DNA of 64,000 nt from DATGMS01 sp035303945 (GTDB lineage Bacteria > Bacteroidota > Bacteroidia > Cytophagales > Cyclobacteriaceae): the NCBI GenBank assembly GCA_035303945.1, contig DATGQZ010000020.1, positions 1 through 64,000 on the forward strand. Direction: 5' to 3'. The notes beneath the pieces are model-generated. The model saw nothing but the letters and a program-made list of their open reading frames with translations. It did not search any database and had not been told where the DNA came from. This document shows, one piece after another, positions 17,022 to 26,503 of the stretch. How positions within the stretch are numbered: position 1 is the stretch's first letter; the number at the start of each line of letters is the position of its first letter. The position numbers and the translations under genes are program-made.

Positions 17022-18473
17022 CTACATCCAACCTCCACCTAAGGATTTGTAGAGCATAACAATGTTTTGCAGCTGCTCTTTTCTCAACTCCACATATTCA
17101 AGTTCTGCCTCCAGGGCCCTTCTTTGGGAATTGATCACCTCGAGGTAGTTGGCATATCCTACAGAAAACATGGTATTGGCGTTGTCTACAGACCGCCTTT
17201 GGACTTGGACTTCATCATTTTTCAGCATGAGCTGCTCTTCCAAAGAGGAATAGGCGTTGATCCTGTCCAACACTTCCAAATAACCTGTCAAAATAGTCTG
17301 CTCATATTCCAAGAAGGCAATTCTTTGTTGCGACTTGGCGGTTTCAAAAGAAGTGCGGATTTGACTTCTGTTAAATATCGGTGCTACCAATCCCGCTCCC
17401 AATTGATAAACAGAGGACCCTGGATTTAAGAACAGTTTGCTAAAATCAAAAGCATTAAAGCCTGCCATTCCGAACAACCTCAGCGAAGGGAAAAAGGCAG
17501 CTTTGGCAACCGCTACGTCAGCTTTGGTGGCCGCCAGTTCCCGCTCTGCCCGTCGGATGTCGGGTCTATACTGCAACAGGTCCGCCGGCACCCCTGTATT
17601 GATAATATGGGGGGCAAAATCTGAGGCTGATAAGCTGCCTCGATTAATTTTTTCTGTATAGACGCCCAGCAGGCCTTTCAATGCCAATTCCAAAGATCGA
17701 AGCTCTCTTTTCTTCTGCACCAACAAAGCTTGGGAATTTAGCAGTTGGGCTTCGAATTGATCTACGGCCAACTGATTTTCTTTCCCGGTTTGTTTTAGAT
17801 CCTTAGAAAGCTCAAAGGCGGTCTGCTGGTAAGCGATGTTTTTCTCCAGAATGAGTACCTCTTCATCTAGACCAAGCATCTCATAGTAAAGGTTGGCTAC
17901 CTCAGCAATGAGCCAAGTTTTCGCACTGTTGGCCATTTCTTGCGATGCCATCCATCTTGAAGCAGCTGAACGTTTTAAGTTGCCATACCTTCCCCAGATA
18001 TCTAGCTCCCAATTAAACTCTGCGCCGAGGATAAAATCCTTATATGGATCCGGCAATTTTTTATCCGCAGGAACAGTTTCCGACAGGTTGGTGTCCGCGT
18101 TGCCGACACCGTCCATGGTGTAATCCCCAAACCGCCTCATGCTGCTCCCGGCGGTCACATTCACTTCTGGAAGTACCCCTACTTTGGACATTCTTAGGTA
18201 GGCGCTGGCAATCCGGATATTTTCGAGTGTTTTCTGTACTTCCTGATTGTTTTCTAAGGCGACTTCAATAAGGTGCCTCAGCTTTTCATCTTCAAAGAAA
18301 ATCCGCCAGTTTGTCTCCGCTACATTAATAGTGCTGTCTCCTGCCTTTGTATAGGTGTCGGGAAGTGCCTGATGCTTATGGTCATCTATTGCCAATTGAC
18401 TGCTCTTGCATCCCCAGGCCATCATGCTGGCCATTAGGATACTAAGCGTGTAATATCTATATTTTATTTTCAT
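17022..18473 (-). CDS. RND efflux outer-membrane lipoprotein, TolC/NodT family
   Basis: 483 residues. The lipoprotein signal ends at C22 (MMAWGC). Two OEP repeats are visible: the first contains TNWRIFFEDEKLRHLIEVALENNQ and the second begins with LPADLLQYRPDIRRAERELAA-like sequence, the typical NodT signature (here VPADLLQYRPDIRRAERELA). Long amphipathic helices around 170-260 and 360-475 form the periplasmic tunnel. It is the outer-membrane duct of the tripartite pump encoded by the two genes upstream; the gap to the permease is 28 bases. The substrate is not predictable. Confidence 0.93.
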   Translation of the reverse strand: MKIKYRYYTLSILMASMMAWGCKSSQLAIDDHKHQALPDTYTKAGDSTINVAETNWRIFFEDEKLRHLIEVALENNQEVQKTLENIRIASAYLRMSKVGVLPEVNVTAGSSMRRFGDYTMDGVGNADTNLSETVPADKKLPDPYKDFILGAEFNWELDIWGRYGNLKRSAASRWMASQEMANSAKTWLIAEVANLYYEMLGLDEEVLILEKNIAYQQTAFELSKDLKQTGKENQLAVDQFEAQLLNSQALLVQKKRELRSLELALKGLLGVYTEKINRGSLSASDFAPHIINTGVPADLLQYRPDIRRAERELAATKADVAVAKAAFFPSLRLFGMAGFNAFDFSKLFLNPGSSVYQLGAGLVAPIFNRSQIRTSFETAKSQQRIAFLEYEQTILTGYLEVLDRINAYSSLEEQLMLKNDEVQVQRRSVDNANTMFSVGYANYLEVINSQRRALEAELEYVELRKEQLQNIVMLYKSLGGGWM

Positions 18474-18501
18474 TTTTGATCAATCTTTAGGATAACAAAG
18501 C

Positions 18502-21500
18502 TTATTCTGCAAGGGGAATGGCTTTTGTCACAGATGACTCCTCTCCCCGCTTTTTGTTCAGGTATACGGAAAGGTATTCAAAGACAACAAAGAGTCCAGG
18601 AATTAAGAATACCCCCACAATGGTTCCGATCAACATGCCCCCGGCAGCAGCGGTACCGATTGTTCGGTTACCTATGGCGCCTGCGCCACTGGCAATGGTC
18701 AATGGGATAAGTCCACAGATAAAAGCAAACGAGGTCATCAAAATCGGTCGCAGCCTTTCCACCCCTCCGTTAATGGCCGATTGGATGATGCCAATACCTT
18801 TGTGGCGGTTTTGAACAGCGATTTCTATAATCAAAATGGCGTTCTTACCCAGTAATCCGATCAGCATTACAAGAGATACCTGCGCATAAATGTTGTTGTC
18901 AAGACCTGTTAATTTTAGGAAAAGGAAAGAACCGAACACCCCTGCCGGTAATGAGAGGATGACTGGCAGAGGCAGCAAATAACTTTCATATTGAGCCGCA
19001 AGCAAGAGGTACACGAAGATCAGACAGATGGCGAAGATATAGACAGCTTGGTTGCCGGAGGCAATCTCTTCCCGGGTCATTCCGGACCATTCAATATCAA
19101 AACCTCTCGGCAATACCTGCAGGGCTGTTTCTTCTACTGCGGCGATGGCATCCCCACTGCTGTATCCTTCTGCTGCTTCCCCATTGATCAATGCGGAAAT
19201 AAACATATTATAACGGGTAAGCTGCTCAGGCCCCAACACCTTTTCCAAGCTGATAAAGTTATTGTAGGGCACCATTTCTCCATGTTCACTCTTGGTGTAC
19301 ATCCTCAATAGGGACTCAGGGTTTCTTCTATACTCCGGTGCGGCTTGGATCATTACCTTGTACATTTGCCCATAGCGTATAAAGTTGGAGGCATAGTAGG
19401 AGCCGATATAGCTTTGAAGCGTTTCCATGGCTGCATCTACCGATACGCCGAGCTTAGCGGCTTTGTCATGGTCCACATGCAGTACATACTGCGGGAAACT
19501 CGGATCAAAATTGGTAAATACCTCCTTCAGCTCCGGGCGGGCATTAAGTGCTTCCACAAACCGCTGGGTCGTTTCAGCTGTGAGTGCAAGACTACCGCCG
19601 GTCTTATCTTGAAGCCTTAGTTCGAAGCCACTGGCATTACCAAACCCGGGTACAGTAGGAGGGGATACAAACTGTATTTCAGCATCGGAGATATGTGACG
19701 TACGTTGCTGGTACTTCTGGATCAATTCGTTCACCCCTTCTTCCCGGTCTCCCCAGCCTACCAAATTGATCATTCCCATGCCATAAGAAGCACCGGCAGT
19801 TTCGGTAAACAAACTGTATCCGGCAAGGGTGGAGATGGTTTCTACCTCTTCGAAGGGAAGAATGGCCGCCTGCACCTGGTCCAGCACAGCCTTTGTACGC
19901 TCTACTGTGGCGCCTGGAGGCGTGGTGACATTGACATAGATCATGCCTTGGTCCTCAGATGGGATGAAGCCGGTTGGAACCACCATGCTCATGCCGTAGG
20001 TGGCCAAGAAAAAGCCGATCAGAATTCCAAAGGTTACCACCTTTCGTCCGGCAATGACCTTTAATATACCTGCATACCGCTCTGAAAGCTGATCATACTT
20101 TCTATTAAAGGCGGAAAAAAATCTTGACAATAGTCCCCTTCTTTCATGGGCACCTTCATGCTGGGGCTTTAGGAGCATGCTACATAAGGCGGGGGATAAG
20201 GTTAAGGCGTTCACGCCAGATATAACAATAGCAATGGCCAAGGTAAGCGAGAACTGCCTATAGAAAATACCAACTGGACCTTCCATAAAGCCTACAGGAA
20301 TAAATACAGCGGACATTACCATGGTAATTGCTACGATAGCACCGCCGATTTCTTTCATGGCTGCTATGGTGGCGTCTTTGGCGTTTAGTTTGTCCTTATG
20401 CATCTTCACATGCACAGCTTCCACCACTACAATGGCATTATCCACCACAATACCTATGGCCAATACCAAAGCAAAGAGTGTCAGCAGGTTGATGGAGAAG
20501 CCAAACAGCTCCATAAAGAAGAAAGTCCCAATCAATGAAACAGGCACCGCAATCGCCGGAATCAACGTCGACCTGAAGTCCTGAAGGAATATAAATACCA
20601 CCAAAGATACCAAGAAGAAAGCTTCAATTAAGGTTTTGACTACCTCGGATATAGAGGCATCCAAAAAGCGGGAAACATCATAGGAAACATTGTAATCCAT
20701 TCCGGGAGGAAAGGATGATTCCTTCAACTCTTCCATTTTGGCTTTTATATTCGTGATTACTTCTCTGGCGTTAGAACCGGGCCGTTGTTTGATCATAATG
20801 GAGGCAGAAGGCTGGCCATCGGTGATGGACACCATGTTATAGTCTTGAGAGTCAAACTTGATCTCGGCTACATCTTTTAGTTTCAACAACGAACCATCGG
20901 GCAGGGCTTTAATGGTGATATTTTCATAATCGCTTTCCTGGTTAAAACGGCCTGTATACCGTAATACATACTGCAGCGCCTGAGGATCTTGATCGGAGCT
21001 GATGCCGGTCTTCCCGGGTGCTGCTTCTACATTTTGTTTTCTGATGGCATCGGTGATGTCCTGTGGGCTCAAATTGTAAGCGACCATACGGTCAGGATTC
21101 AGCCAAACCCGCATAGCATAATCTCTTGATCCCATAATTTCAGCAAAACCTACCCCATCTATCCGTTTTAGCTCGGGAAGAATATTGATATCGGCAAAGT
21201 TGTACACAAACTTTTCATCCTGGGTAGTATCGGCGCTCATCAAATTGAGGTACAACAACATGGAGTTGACTTCCTTCTCCGTCATAACACCTGCACGGAT
21301 CACTTCTTCCGGCAGTTCATCCAGCACCGATGACACCCGGTTTTGTACGTTTACGGCAGCTTCATCAGGATCAGTGCCTACTTCAAATACCACAGTAATG
21401 ACACTCACCCCATCATTGGTATTGACCGAGGACATATAGGTCATTCCCGGCACGCCATTGATGGCGCGCTCCAAGGGAGTGGCTACTGCCTTGGCCAATA

Positions 21501-21666
21501 CTTCAGCATTTGCGCCGGTATATTTTGATGTTACGGTTACGGAAGGAGGAACGATATCCGGAAATTGCGTAATAGGTAGTGTTTTCAATGACATCAGCCC
21601 CAGCAGGGTTATGAACACAGAGATCACTGTCGAGAGGATAGGCCTCTTGATAAATAGCTCTAACAT
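18502..21666 (-). CDS. RND-family multidrug efflux permease (HAE1/AcrB type)
   Basis: 1054 residues, full AcrB length, starting MLELFIKRPILSTVISVFI. The protein has the two sets of six transmembrane helices with two large periplasmic loops, and the docking-domain motif GFIPSEDQGMIYV. The proton-relay region in TM4 reads GIVVDNAIVVVEA, with D409 followed by N410 where E. coli AcrB has two aspartates (D407-D408). The TM10 lysine region (GLLGKNAILIIEIA) is intact. It is the inner-membrane motor of the pump and works with the adaptor upstream (18-base gap) and the outer-membrane duct downstream. No regulator gene is found beside the operon. Confidence 0.95.
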   Translation of the reverse strand: MLELFIKRPILSTVISVFITLLGLMSLKTLPITQFPDIVPPSVTVTSKYTGANAEVLAKAVATPLERAINGVPGMTYMSSVNTNDGVSVITVVFEVGTDPDEAAVNVQNRVSSVLDELPEEVIRAGVMTEKEVNSMLLYLNLMSADTTQDEKFVYNFADINILPELKRIDGVGFAEIMGSRDYAMRVWLNPDRMVAYNLSPQDITDAIRKQNVEAAPGKTGISSDQDPQALQYVLRYTGRFNQESDYENITIKALPDGSLLKLKDVAEIKFDSQDYNMVSITDGQPSASIMIKQRPGSNAREVITNIKAKMEELKESSFPPGMDYNVSYDVSRFLDASISEVVKTLIEAFFLVSLVVFIFLQDFRSTLIPAIAVPVSLIGTFFFMELFGFSINLLTLFALVLAIGIVVDNAIVVVEAVHVKMHKDKLNAKDATIAAMKEIGGAIVAITMVMSAVFIPVGFMEGPVGIFYRQFSLTLAIAIVISGVNALTLSPALCSMLLKPQHEGAHERRGLLSRFFSAFNRKYDQLSERYAGILKVIAGRKVVTFGILIGFFLATYGMSMVVPTGFIPSEDQGMIYVNVTTPPGATVERTKAVLDQVQAAILPFEEVETISTLAGYSLFTETAGASYGMGMINLVGWGDREEGVNELIQKYQQRTSHISDAEIQFVSPPTVPGFGNASGFELRLQDKTGGSLALTAETTQRFVEALNARPELKEVFTNFDPSFPQYVLHVDHDKAAKLGVSVDAAMETLQSYIGSYYASNFIRYGQMYKVMIQAAPEYRRNPESLLRMYTKSEHGEMVPYNNFISLEKVLGPEQLTRYNMFISALINGEAAEGYSSGDAIAAVEETALQVLPRGFDIEWSGMTREEIASGNQAVYIFAICLIFVYLLLAAQYESYLLPLPVILSLPAGVFGSFLFLKLTGLDNNIYAQVSLVMLIGLLGKNAILIIEIAVQNRHKGIGIIQSAINGGVERLRPILMTSFAFICGLIPLTIASGAGAIGNRTIGTAAAGGMLIGTIVGVFLIPGLFVVFEYLSVYLNKKRGEESSVTKAIPLAE

Positions 21667-21684
21667 GATAATAATAGGGTTAGA

Positions 21685-22872
21685 TTACAAAGTAGAAGAC
21701 AATAGGGACTCGTATGCTTGCTGGTCCGTGATTGTATTTGGATTGACCCTTTGGCCGTCCTTTACCAGCTGTATCCCTTCATAGATGATGCGATCACCTT
21801 CTCTGAAATCTTCTACCACATAATAGACGTCGAAGCGCTTGAGCGGTCTGAAGCTGCGAATTTTTACCTCATCATTTTCATCTATCATATACACATAGCT
21901 GTAGTCCTGTACTTCAAAAGTGGACTTTTGAGGAATTAGGAACACGCTATCCAAGGTGTTTGTCATCATGATGTTGCCGCTGGCGCCATGCTTAAGCAAC
22001 CCGTCCGGATTAGGAAAGCGAACCCTAAAGGCAATAGATCCCGTTCCCTGCTCAAAATCCGCTTCCATGGTTTCCAGTATGCCCTTATAAGGGTAAACTG
22101 TACCATCCGATAGTATTAAGGTCAACTCTGATCCTGCCAAACTATTTTCTCCCTGCTCCAGCTGTTTTTTCATCAGGCTCAGGTATTCATTTTCATTGAC
22201 CTTATAGTAGGCAAATACTTCGGAGATATCCGTGATATTGGTCATCAGCGTGCCAGAGGTTACCAAACTGCCTGTCTTAAGGGGAATGCGGTCCACAATG
22301 CCGTCAAAGGGAGCACGTATGGTCGTATAGGAAAGGCTGTTTTTAGCGTTGTTGAGCAGGGATTCTGCTTCTGCTACATTGGCCTTTTCTACGGCCAGGC
22401 GGGATTCCGCGAGCTCAAGTTCAGTAGAGGTAATAATGTCTTTTTCAACCAGTATTTTCAGACGCTCCACCTCTAATGTAGCAGCTTGCACATTGGTTTT
22501 AGCCTGAAAAAGTCGGGCATTGGCACGGTTAACCATTTCGTTAAACTCAAAGGAACTCAACTGAAACAAAGGAGTTCCCTTGCCCACGTACTGTCCTTCA
22601 TCTACAAATATCTTGTCTACAAAGCCCTCCACCTTAGCCCTAATTTCTACAAATTGGACCGCTTGAATATCCGTTACATAGGTTTGAGGCACTTCAATGC
22701 TTTTGCTGGTCAATTCCAGTACGGGCACACTTACCTCTTCTTCGGAGGTAACGCTCTTGCTGTTTCCCTCGCTGCAGGATGACAAAATTCCGAAAGACAG
22801 TATAGCAAAGCCTATCGGGTACATCAGGACACAAGTGTTCCTGAACTTCTTTTGAAAGAATGTTTGGTTCAT
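21685..22872 (-). CDS. RND efflux periplasmic adaptor lipoprotein (AcrA/HlyD type)
   Basis: 395 residues, lipid-anchored through C33 (ILSSC). Order of domains: beta-barrel and lipoyl half (VEIRAKVEGFVDKIFVDEGQ), a helical hairpin at about 115-170, the second lipoyl half (TTIRAPFDGIVDRIPLKTGS), a beta-barrel domain with the FRVRFPNPDGLLKHGASG motif, and the membrane-proximal domain. It links the permease to the outer-membrane duct. It is the first gene of the operon; the region upstream to 23027 has no obvious operator. The frame opens cleanly at the ATG chosen. Confidence 0.93.
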   Translation of the reverse strand: MNQTFFQKKFRNTCVLMYPIGFAILSFGILSSCSEGNSKSVTSEEEVSVPVLELTSKSIEVPQTYVTDIQAVQFVEIRAKVEGFVDKIFVDEGQYVGKGTPLFQLSSFEFNEMVNRANARLFQAKTNVQAATLEVERLKILVEKDIITSTELELAESRLAVEKANVAEAESLLNNAKNSLSYTTIRAPFDGIVDRIPLKTGSLVTSGTLMTNITDISEVFAYYKVNENEYLSLMKKQLEQGENSLAGSELTLILSDGTVYPYKGILETMEADFEQGTGSIAFRVRFPNPDGLLKHGASGNIMMTNTLDSVFLIPQKSTFEVQDYSYVYMIDENDEVKIRSFRPLKRFDVYYVVEDFREGDRIIYEGIQLVKDGQRVNPNTITDQQAYESLLSSTL

Positions 22873-23027
22873 TTTTAGAGATTTGAAAATAATATTAAAG
22901 CCTGACTTAAGTTAAAGCCGGTATTCGGGTCATTGAGAAACTGAAACAATGCGTAATTGCTGCTCTGTAGGAGCAGGATTCCATCATCAGGATTTGACCT
23001 GAGCAAGCCGGGAAGAATTAGAAAGGC

Positions 23028-23393
23028 TCAAGGAGCGTTGGAGCTCACGACCAGTTTAAGCAGTGAAAAAATCAGTGGGTGTATGGAATCGACTTGTGGT
23101 TTCGATTCGGCGTGGATAATGATTGATTGGAGTTCAGGTAGGCCAAGTGTTAAGCTTGTAGGTATGAAAACCAGCCGTTGGATTTTGACCTGCTTGTTAC
23201 TTTGGCTGCGCAATACAGAGGCAGGTAGGTCCAAATGGTTGTATTCTACCTCCACCACAAAGTTACCTGTGGGAGTGATAGGATGCTCCACTTCTTCCGT
23301 ATAGGTCACAAAAATGGCAAACAGCGCAAGGGCCAGCATATTTGCCATCATTCTCATGATCGGTTTCAATGCTATATTACCATTTTTATCCAT
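23028..23393 (-). CDS. Possible small exported or membrane hypothetical protein
   Basis: 121 residues. A short cytoplasmic start (MDKNGNIALKPIMR) is followed by one hydrophobic helix (MMANMLALALFAIFVTYT) and then a soluble, beta-rich tail with TPTGNFVVEVEYNHLDLPASVLRS and no cysteines. No family recognised. It precedes the efflux operon on the same strand with a 155-bp gap, so it may be unrelated. The topology is protein-like, but the case for a real gene rests on that alone. Confidence 0.45.
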   Translation of the reverse strand: MDKNGNIALKPIMRMMANMLALALFAIFVTYTEEVEHPITPTGNFVVEVEYNHLDLPASVLRSQSNKQVKIQRLVFIPTSLTLGLPELQSIIIHAESKPQVDSIHPLIFSLLKLVVSSNAP

Positions 23394-23609
23394 GCCGCAA
23401 AATTAGTTTTGTTTTTGAGAAATTCCACGGCAATCTGATAAATAAAGCATTTGATCCGTCGAGAGGGGTATAGAGAGGATGAAGTGTCCACATACACTGG
23501 ATGAATTGGCTACAATAGACAATCCTTTTTTTTCTTCTGGAGCTTTTTTGTAGCTTCGGAGAGGCAAAGACAAGGTCTTAGCCGGCCTAATTGAACAATT
23601 CATTTCTTC

Positions 23610-24902
23610 GTGAAGCAAAAGAACCGAACCATTGTCATCATCGGAAACGGCATTGCCGGTATCACCTGCGCAAGGCGCCTGAGGAAAAATGATGCTTCGG
23701 TGGTGATTAAAGTAGTTTCGGGGGAGACCGAGTACTTTTTTAGCCGGACGGCATTGATGTATATCTATATGGGTCATATGCAATATGAGCATACGAAACC
23801 CTATGAAGATTGGTTTTGGAAAAAAAACAGGATTGAACTTCTTCATGACTGGGTGACAGCCGTTGACATAGCCTCTAAGCAACTCCAAACAGCCTCTGGA
23901 GTTCAATTAAGCTATGATCAACTGGTGTTGGCCACTGGCTCCAAACCCAATAAGTTTGGATGGCCGGGTCAGGATCTACGGGGTGTTCAGGGCTTATATT
24001 CCCTGCATGATCTTGCTTCCATGGAAGCTTATACCAAGGATATAAAGCGGGCAGTGGTGGTTGGTGGAGGGCTGATCGGCATTGAAATGGCAGAAATGCT
24101 TATGAGCCGTAAGATCGATGTATCTTTTTTAGTGCGAGAAAAAGGGTTTTGGGATATGGTGTTGCCCAAAGAGGAAGCCATATTGGTGGGAAGCCATATT
24201 CAAGCGCATGGGGTTGATCTTAGGCTGGAAACCGAATTAAGAGAAATTAAAGGAGATGGTGGAGGGAGGGTAAGCGAAGTGGTGACAAGTAGGGGAGAGC
24301 ATCTTTTGTGCGGATTTGTCGGTTTGGGAGTAGGGGTGCATCCTAACATTGACTTAGTAAAAGAGACTGCGGTGGATACCAACATCGGCATACTGGTGGA
24401 CCATTATTTTGCCACTTCTGTGCCGGACATTTACGCCGTGGGCGATTGTGCCGAGTTTCGAACACCACCGGGCCCACATCGCAAAAATATAGAACAGGTC
24501 TGGTATACCGGGCGGATGCAGGGAGAAACCTTGGCGCATAATTTGACCCGTTTCAAGGTTTCTTACCGGCCAGGCATTTGGTTCAATTCCGCCAAGCTTT
24601 TTGATGTAGAATACCAATCCTATGGTTTTGTTCCTGCAGTGGAGACAGAAGGCCTTCGTACCTTTTATTGGGAGCATGCTGAAGGTAACATCTGTTTTAG
24701 AGCAGTATGGGAAGAAAGCACGGGTTATTTTATCGGCGCCCATGCTTTGGGTCTAAGGCTAAGACACGAATGGATGGATAATGCCATTAGGAAGTGTTGG
24801 CCTATTGAGAAGGTGATGGAACGGCTCGGCGAAGCCGATTTTAATCCGGAATTCACCCAAAAATATTATAAGGAGATCGTTAGGGTGTTTAGGAGCGTTT
24901 AA
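23610..24902 (+). CDS. FAD-dependent pyridine-nucleotide-disulfide-type oxidoreductase
   Basis: 430 residues. The FAD-binding glycine motif IIGNGIAGITCARRL lies at about 10-25, a second Rossmann motif VVVGGGLIGIEMAEML at about 150-165, and the FAD O2'-binding motif IYAVGDCAEF at about 275-285. No redox-active cysteine pair CxxxxC is seen, so it belongs with ferredoxin/rubredoxin-reductase and nitrite-reductase-like members rather than thiol reductases. The C-terminal 130 residues are not a standard dimerisation domain of glutathione reductases. The neighbouring polytopic 4Fe-4S protein, 57 bp downstream, is a likely electron partner. Confidence 0.88.
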   Translation: MKQKNRTIVIIGNGIAGITCARRLRKNDASVVIKVVSGETEYFFSRTALMYIYMGHMQYEHTKPYEDWFWKKNRIELLHDWVTAVDIASKQLQTASGVQLSYDQLVLATGSKPNKFGWPGQDLRGVQGLYSLHDLASMEAYTKDIKRAVVVGGGLIGIEMAEMLMSRKIDVSFLVREKGFWDMVLPKEEAILVGSHIQAHGVDLRLETELREIKGDGGGRVSEVVTSRGEHLLCGFVGLGVGVHPNIDLVKETAVDTNIGILVDHYFATSVPDIYAVGDCAEFRTPPGPHRKNIEQVWYTGRMQGETLAHNLTRFKVSYRPGIWFNSAKLFDVEYQSYGFVPAVETEGLRTFYWEHAEGNICFRAVWEESTGYFIGAHALGLRLRHEWMDNAIRKCWPIEKVMERLGEADFNPEFTQKYYKEIVRVFRSV

Positions 24903-24958
24903 GCGTGATAAATTGAGGAGTTGATATTTTAAGAGAACCTAAACCCAACAAAAGACAC

Positions 24959-26503
24959 ATGAAAAACATCAGAAAACTCGGGTTGGTCCTTTTCCTTTTG
25001 GGCTTGCTGCTCTTTAGCATCATCCCTTTTTTGGGTGATTATGTACTGGACGAAAATAGGCTTCGCGAATCTCTAAAGGAAGAGCATTACGAGAAATTGA
25101 AGGAAGAGCTAAGGCCTATGTTTGGAAAAAGCTATTCTTCCAATTTTGATTTTATCAGAGATTTTAACCGCTATTTTGACGGCTATAATGATAAGTTCAA
25201 GTCCAGCGAAAACTGGGAGGAAGTGATTTGGGATGATTATGCTTTCACGGTTACCAAGACGGCCACGACTGGATGGATTCTAGATGCCCATCAATGGTTA
25301 TGCTGGCTTTCGGTGGGCCTGGGCACATTGGGAGTCTTGCTATATGTCTGCCTGGCTTATTATGAGGAGCCTCCTGGGATAAAAAACAATGGTATCTTTT
25401 TTTCCTCCATGAAATCTCGGGGCTTCGTGGGCATCATCACTGGCCTGTATTTAATCCTTATTTACATCGCGATCTACTGGTTTCCTGAGTACATAACCAA
25501 TTGGGCTTTGATGGTTGATCCACTCAGCATCGCCCTGTCCGGTAATCCGGCGAGCCAATGGTTTATTTATGGGATGATTTATACCTTGGCGATCTTGGCG
25601 ATGGGGATAAGGATGTTTAGAAAATATCGCGGAAATAAATATCAAACCCTTCGTACGGCTTCCGTGATGTTTTTCCAGCTCTCATTTGCCTTTCTTATTC
25701 CCGAAATACTTGTATTGCTGAACCTGCCTTGGTATGACTTTAAAAACATATGGCCGCTGGACTACACATTTTTCTTTGATTACCGACTGGACCAGATGTT
25801 GGGAAGCGGGGCCATAGGGATGTTTATGCTCGTATGGGGCATCCTGTTGATTTTAGTTGGGGTGCCGGTGTTGACCTACTTTTATGGGAAGAGGTGGTAT
25901 TGCTCATGGGTATGCGGCTGTGGCGGGCTTGCAGAGACTGCCGGAGACCCTTATCGACAGTTGTCCGATAAGAGGCTGAAGGCTTGGAAGATTGAAAGGT
26001 ATATGGTGCACGGTGTGTTGGTATTGATTACCCTCATCACCATCGTTACCATAGCCAACTATTTCAGTGGATTTGACCTGTTGGCGGGAGGTACGGGGAT
26101 GCTGCACGAATGGTATGGCTTTGTAATCGGCGCAGCTTTTGCCGGTGTAGTGGGAGTAGGTTTTTATCCATTTATGGGCAACAGGGTCTGGTGCAGGTTT
26201 GGATGCCCGCTTGCAGCGTACCTGGGCATTGTCCAACGGTTTAAGTCGAGATTTAGGATCACCACCAATGGCGGCCAGTGCATTTCCTGTGGCAATTGCT
26301 CCACCTATTGTGAGATGGGAATAGATGTGCGCTGGTATGCGCAGAGGGGACAGGATATCGTTCGGGCTTCCTGCGTAGGCTGTGGTATATGTGCGACTGT
26401 TTGTCCCAGAGGGGTACTTAAACTTGAAAGCCGGAATGAACCTGCCAGAATGCATGAACCTCCTATTATCGTTGGCAACGAATCCGTGAAGATAAACGCT
26501 TAA
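24959..26503 (+). CDS. Polytopic 4Fe-4S membrane protein (NapH/NosR/RdxA-like)
   Basis: 514 residues with about nine hydrophobic helices, the first at 8-27. Cysteine-rich segments characteristic of the NapH/RdxA family are present: C315/C319/C321 (CSWVCGCGG) and C412/C416 (CRFGCPLA), followed by two classical ferredoxin clusters, C441-C444-C447-C451 and C472-C475-C478-C482. The ferredoxin part ends in CPRGVLKLE. Such proteins pass electrons across or at the inner membrane. The family's usual partners (periplasmic nitrate reductase, NosZ, cbb3 oxidase) are not encoded here; instead the flavoprotein upstream and glycosyltransferases downstream are. The glycosyltransferase start codon overlaps its stop (TAATG). 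Confidence 0.85.
   Translation: MKNIRKLGLVLFLLGLLLFSIIPFLGDYVLDENRLRESLKEEHYEKLKEELRPMFGKSYSSNFDFIRDFNRYFDGYNDKFKSSENWEEVIWDDYAFTVTKTATTGWILDAHQWLCWLSVGLGTLGVLLYVCLAYYEEPPGIKNNGIFFSSMKSRGFVGIITGLYLILIYIAIYWFPEYITNWALMVDPLSIALSGNPASQWFIYGMIYTLAILAMGIRMFRKYRGNKYQTLRTASVMFFQLSFAFLIPEILVLLNLPWYDFKNIWPLDYTFFFDYRLDQMLGSGAIGMFMLVWGILLILVGVPVLTYFYGKRWYCSWVCGCGGLAETAGDPYRQLSDKRLKAWKIERYMVHGVLVLITLITIVTIANYFSGFDLLAGGTGMLHEWYGFVIGAAFAGVVGVGFYPFMGNRVWCRFGCPLAAYLGIVQRFKSRFRITTNGGQCISCGNCSTYCEMGIDVRWYAQRGQDIVRASCVGCGICATVCPRGVLKLESRNEPARMHEPPIIVGNESVKINA

Noticed and set aside
23403..23906. 167-residue minus-strand frame upstream of the FAD oxidoreductase
   Set aside because: Most of it overlaps the start of the flavoprotein gene, and its composition is that of an antisense frame.
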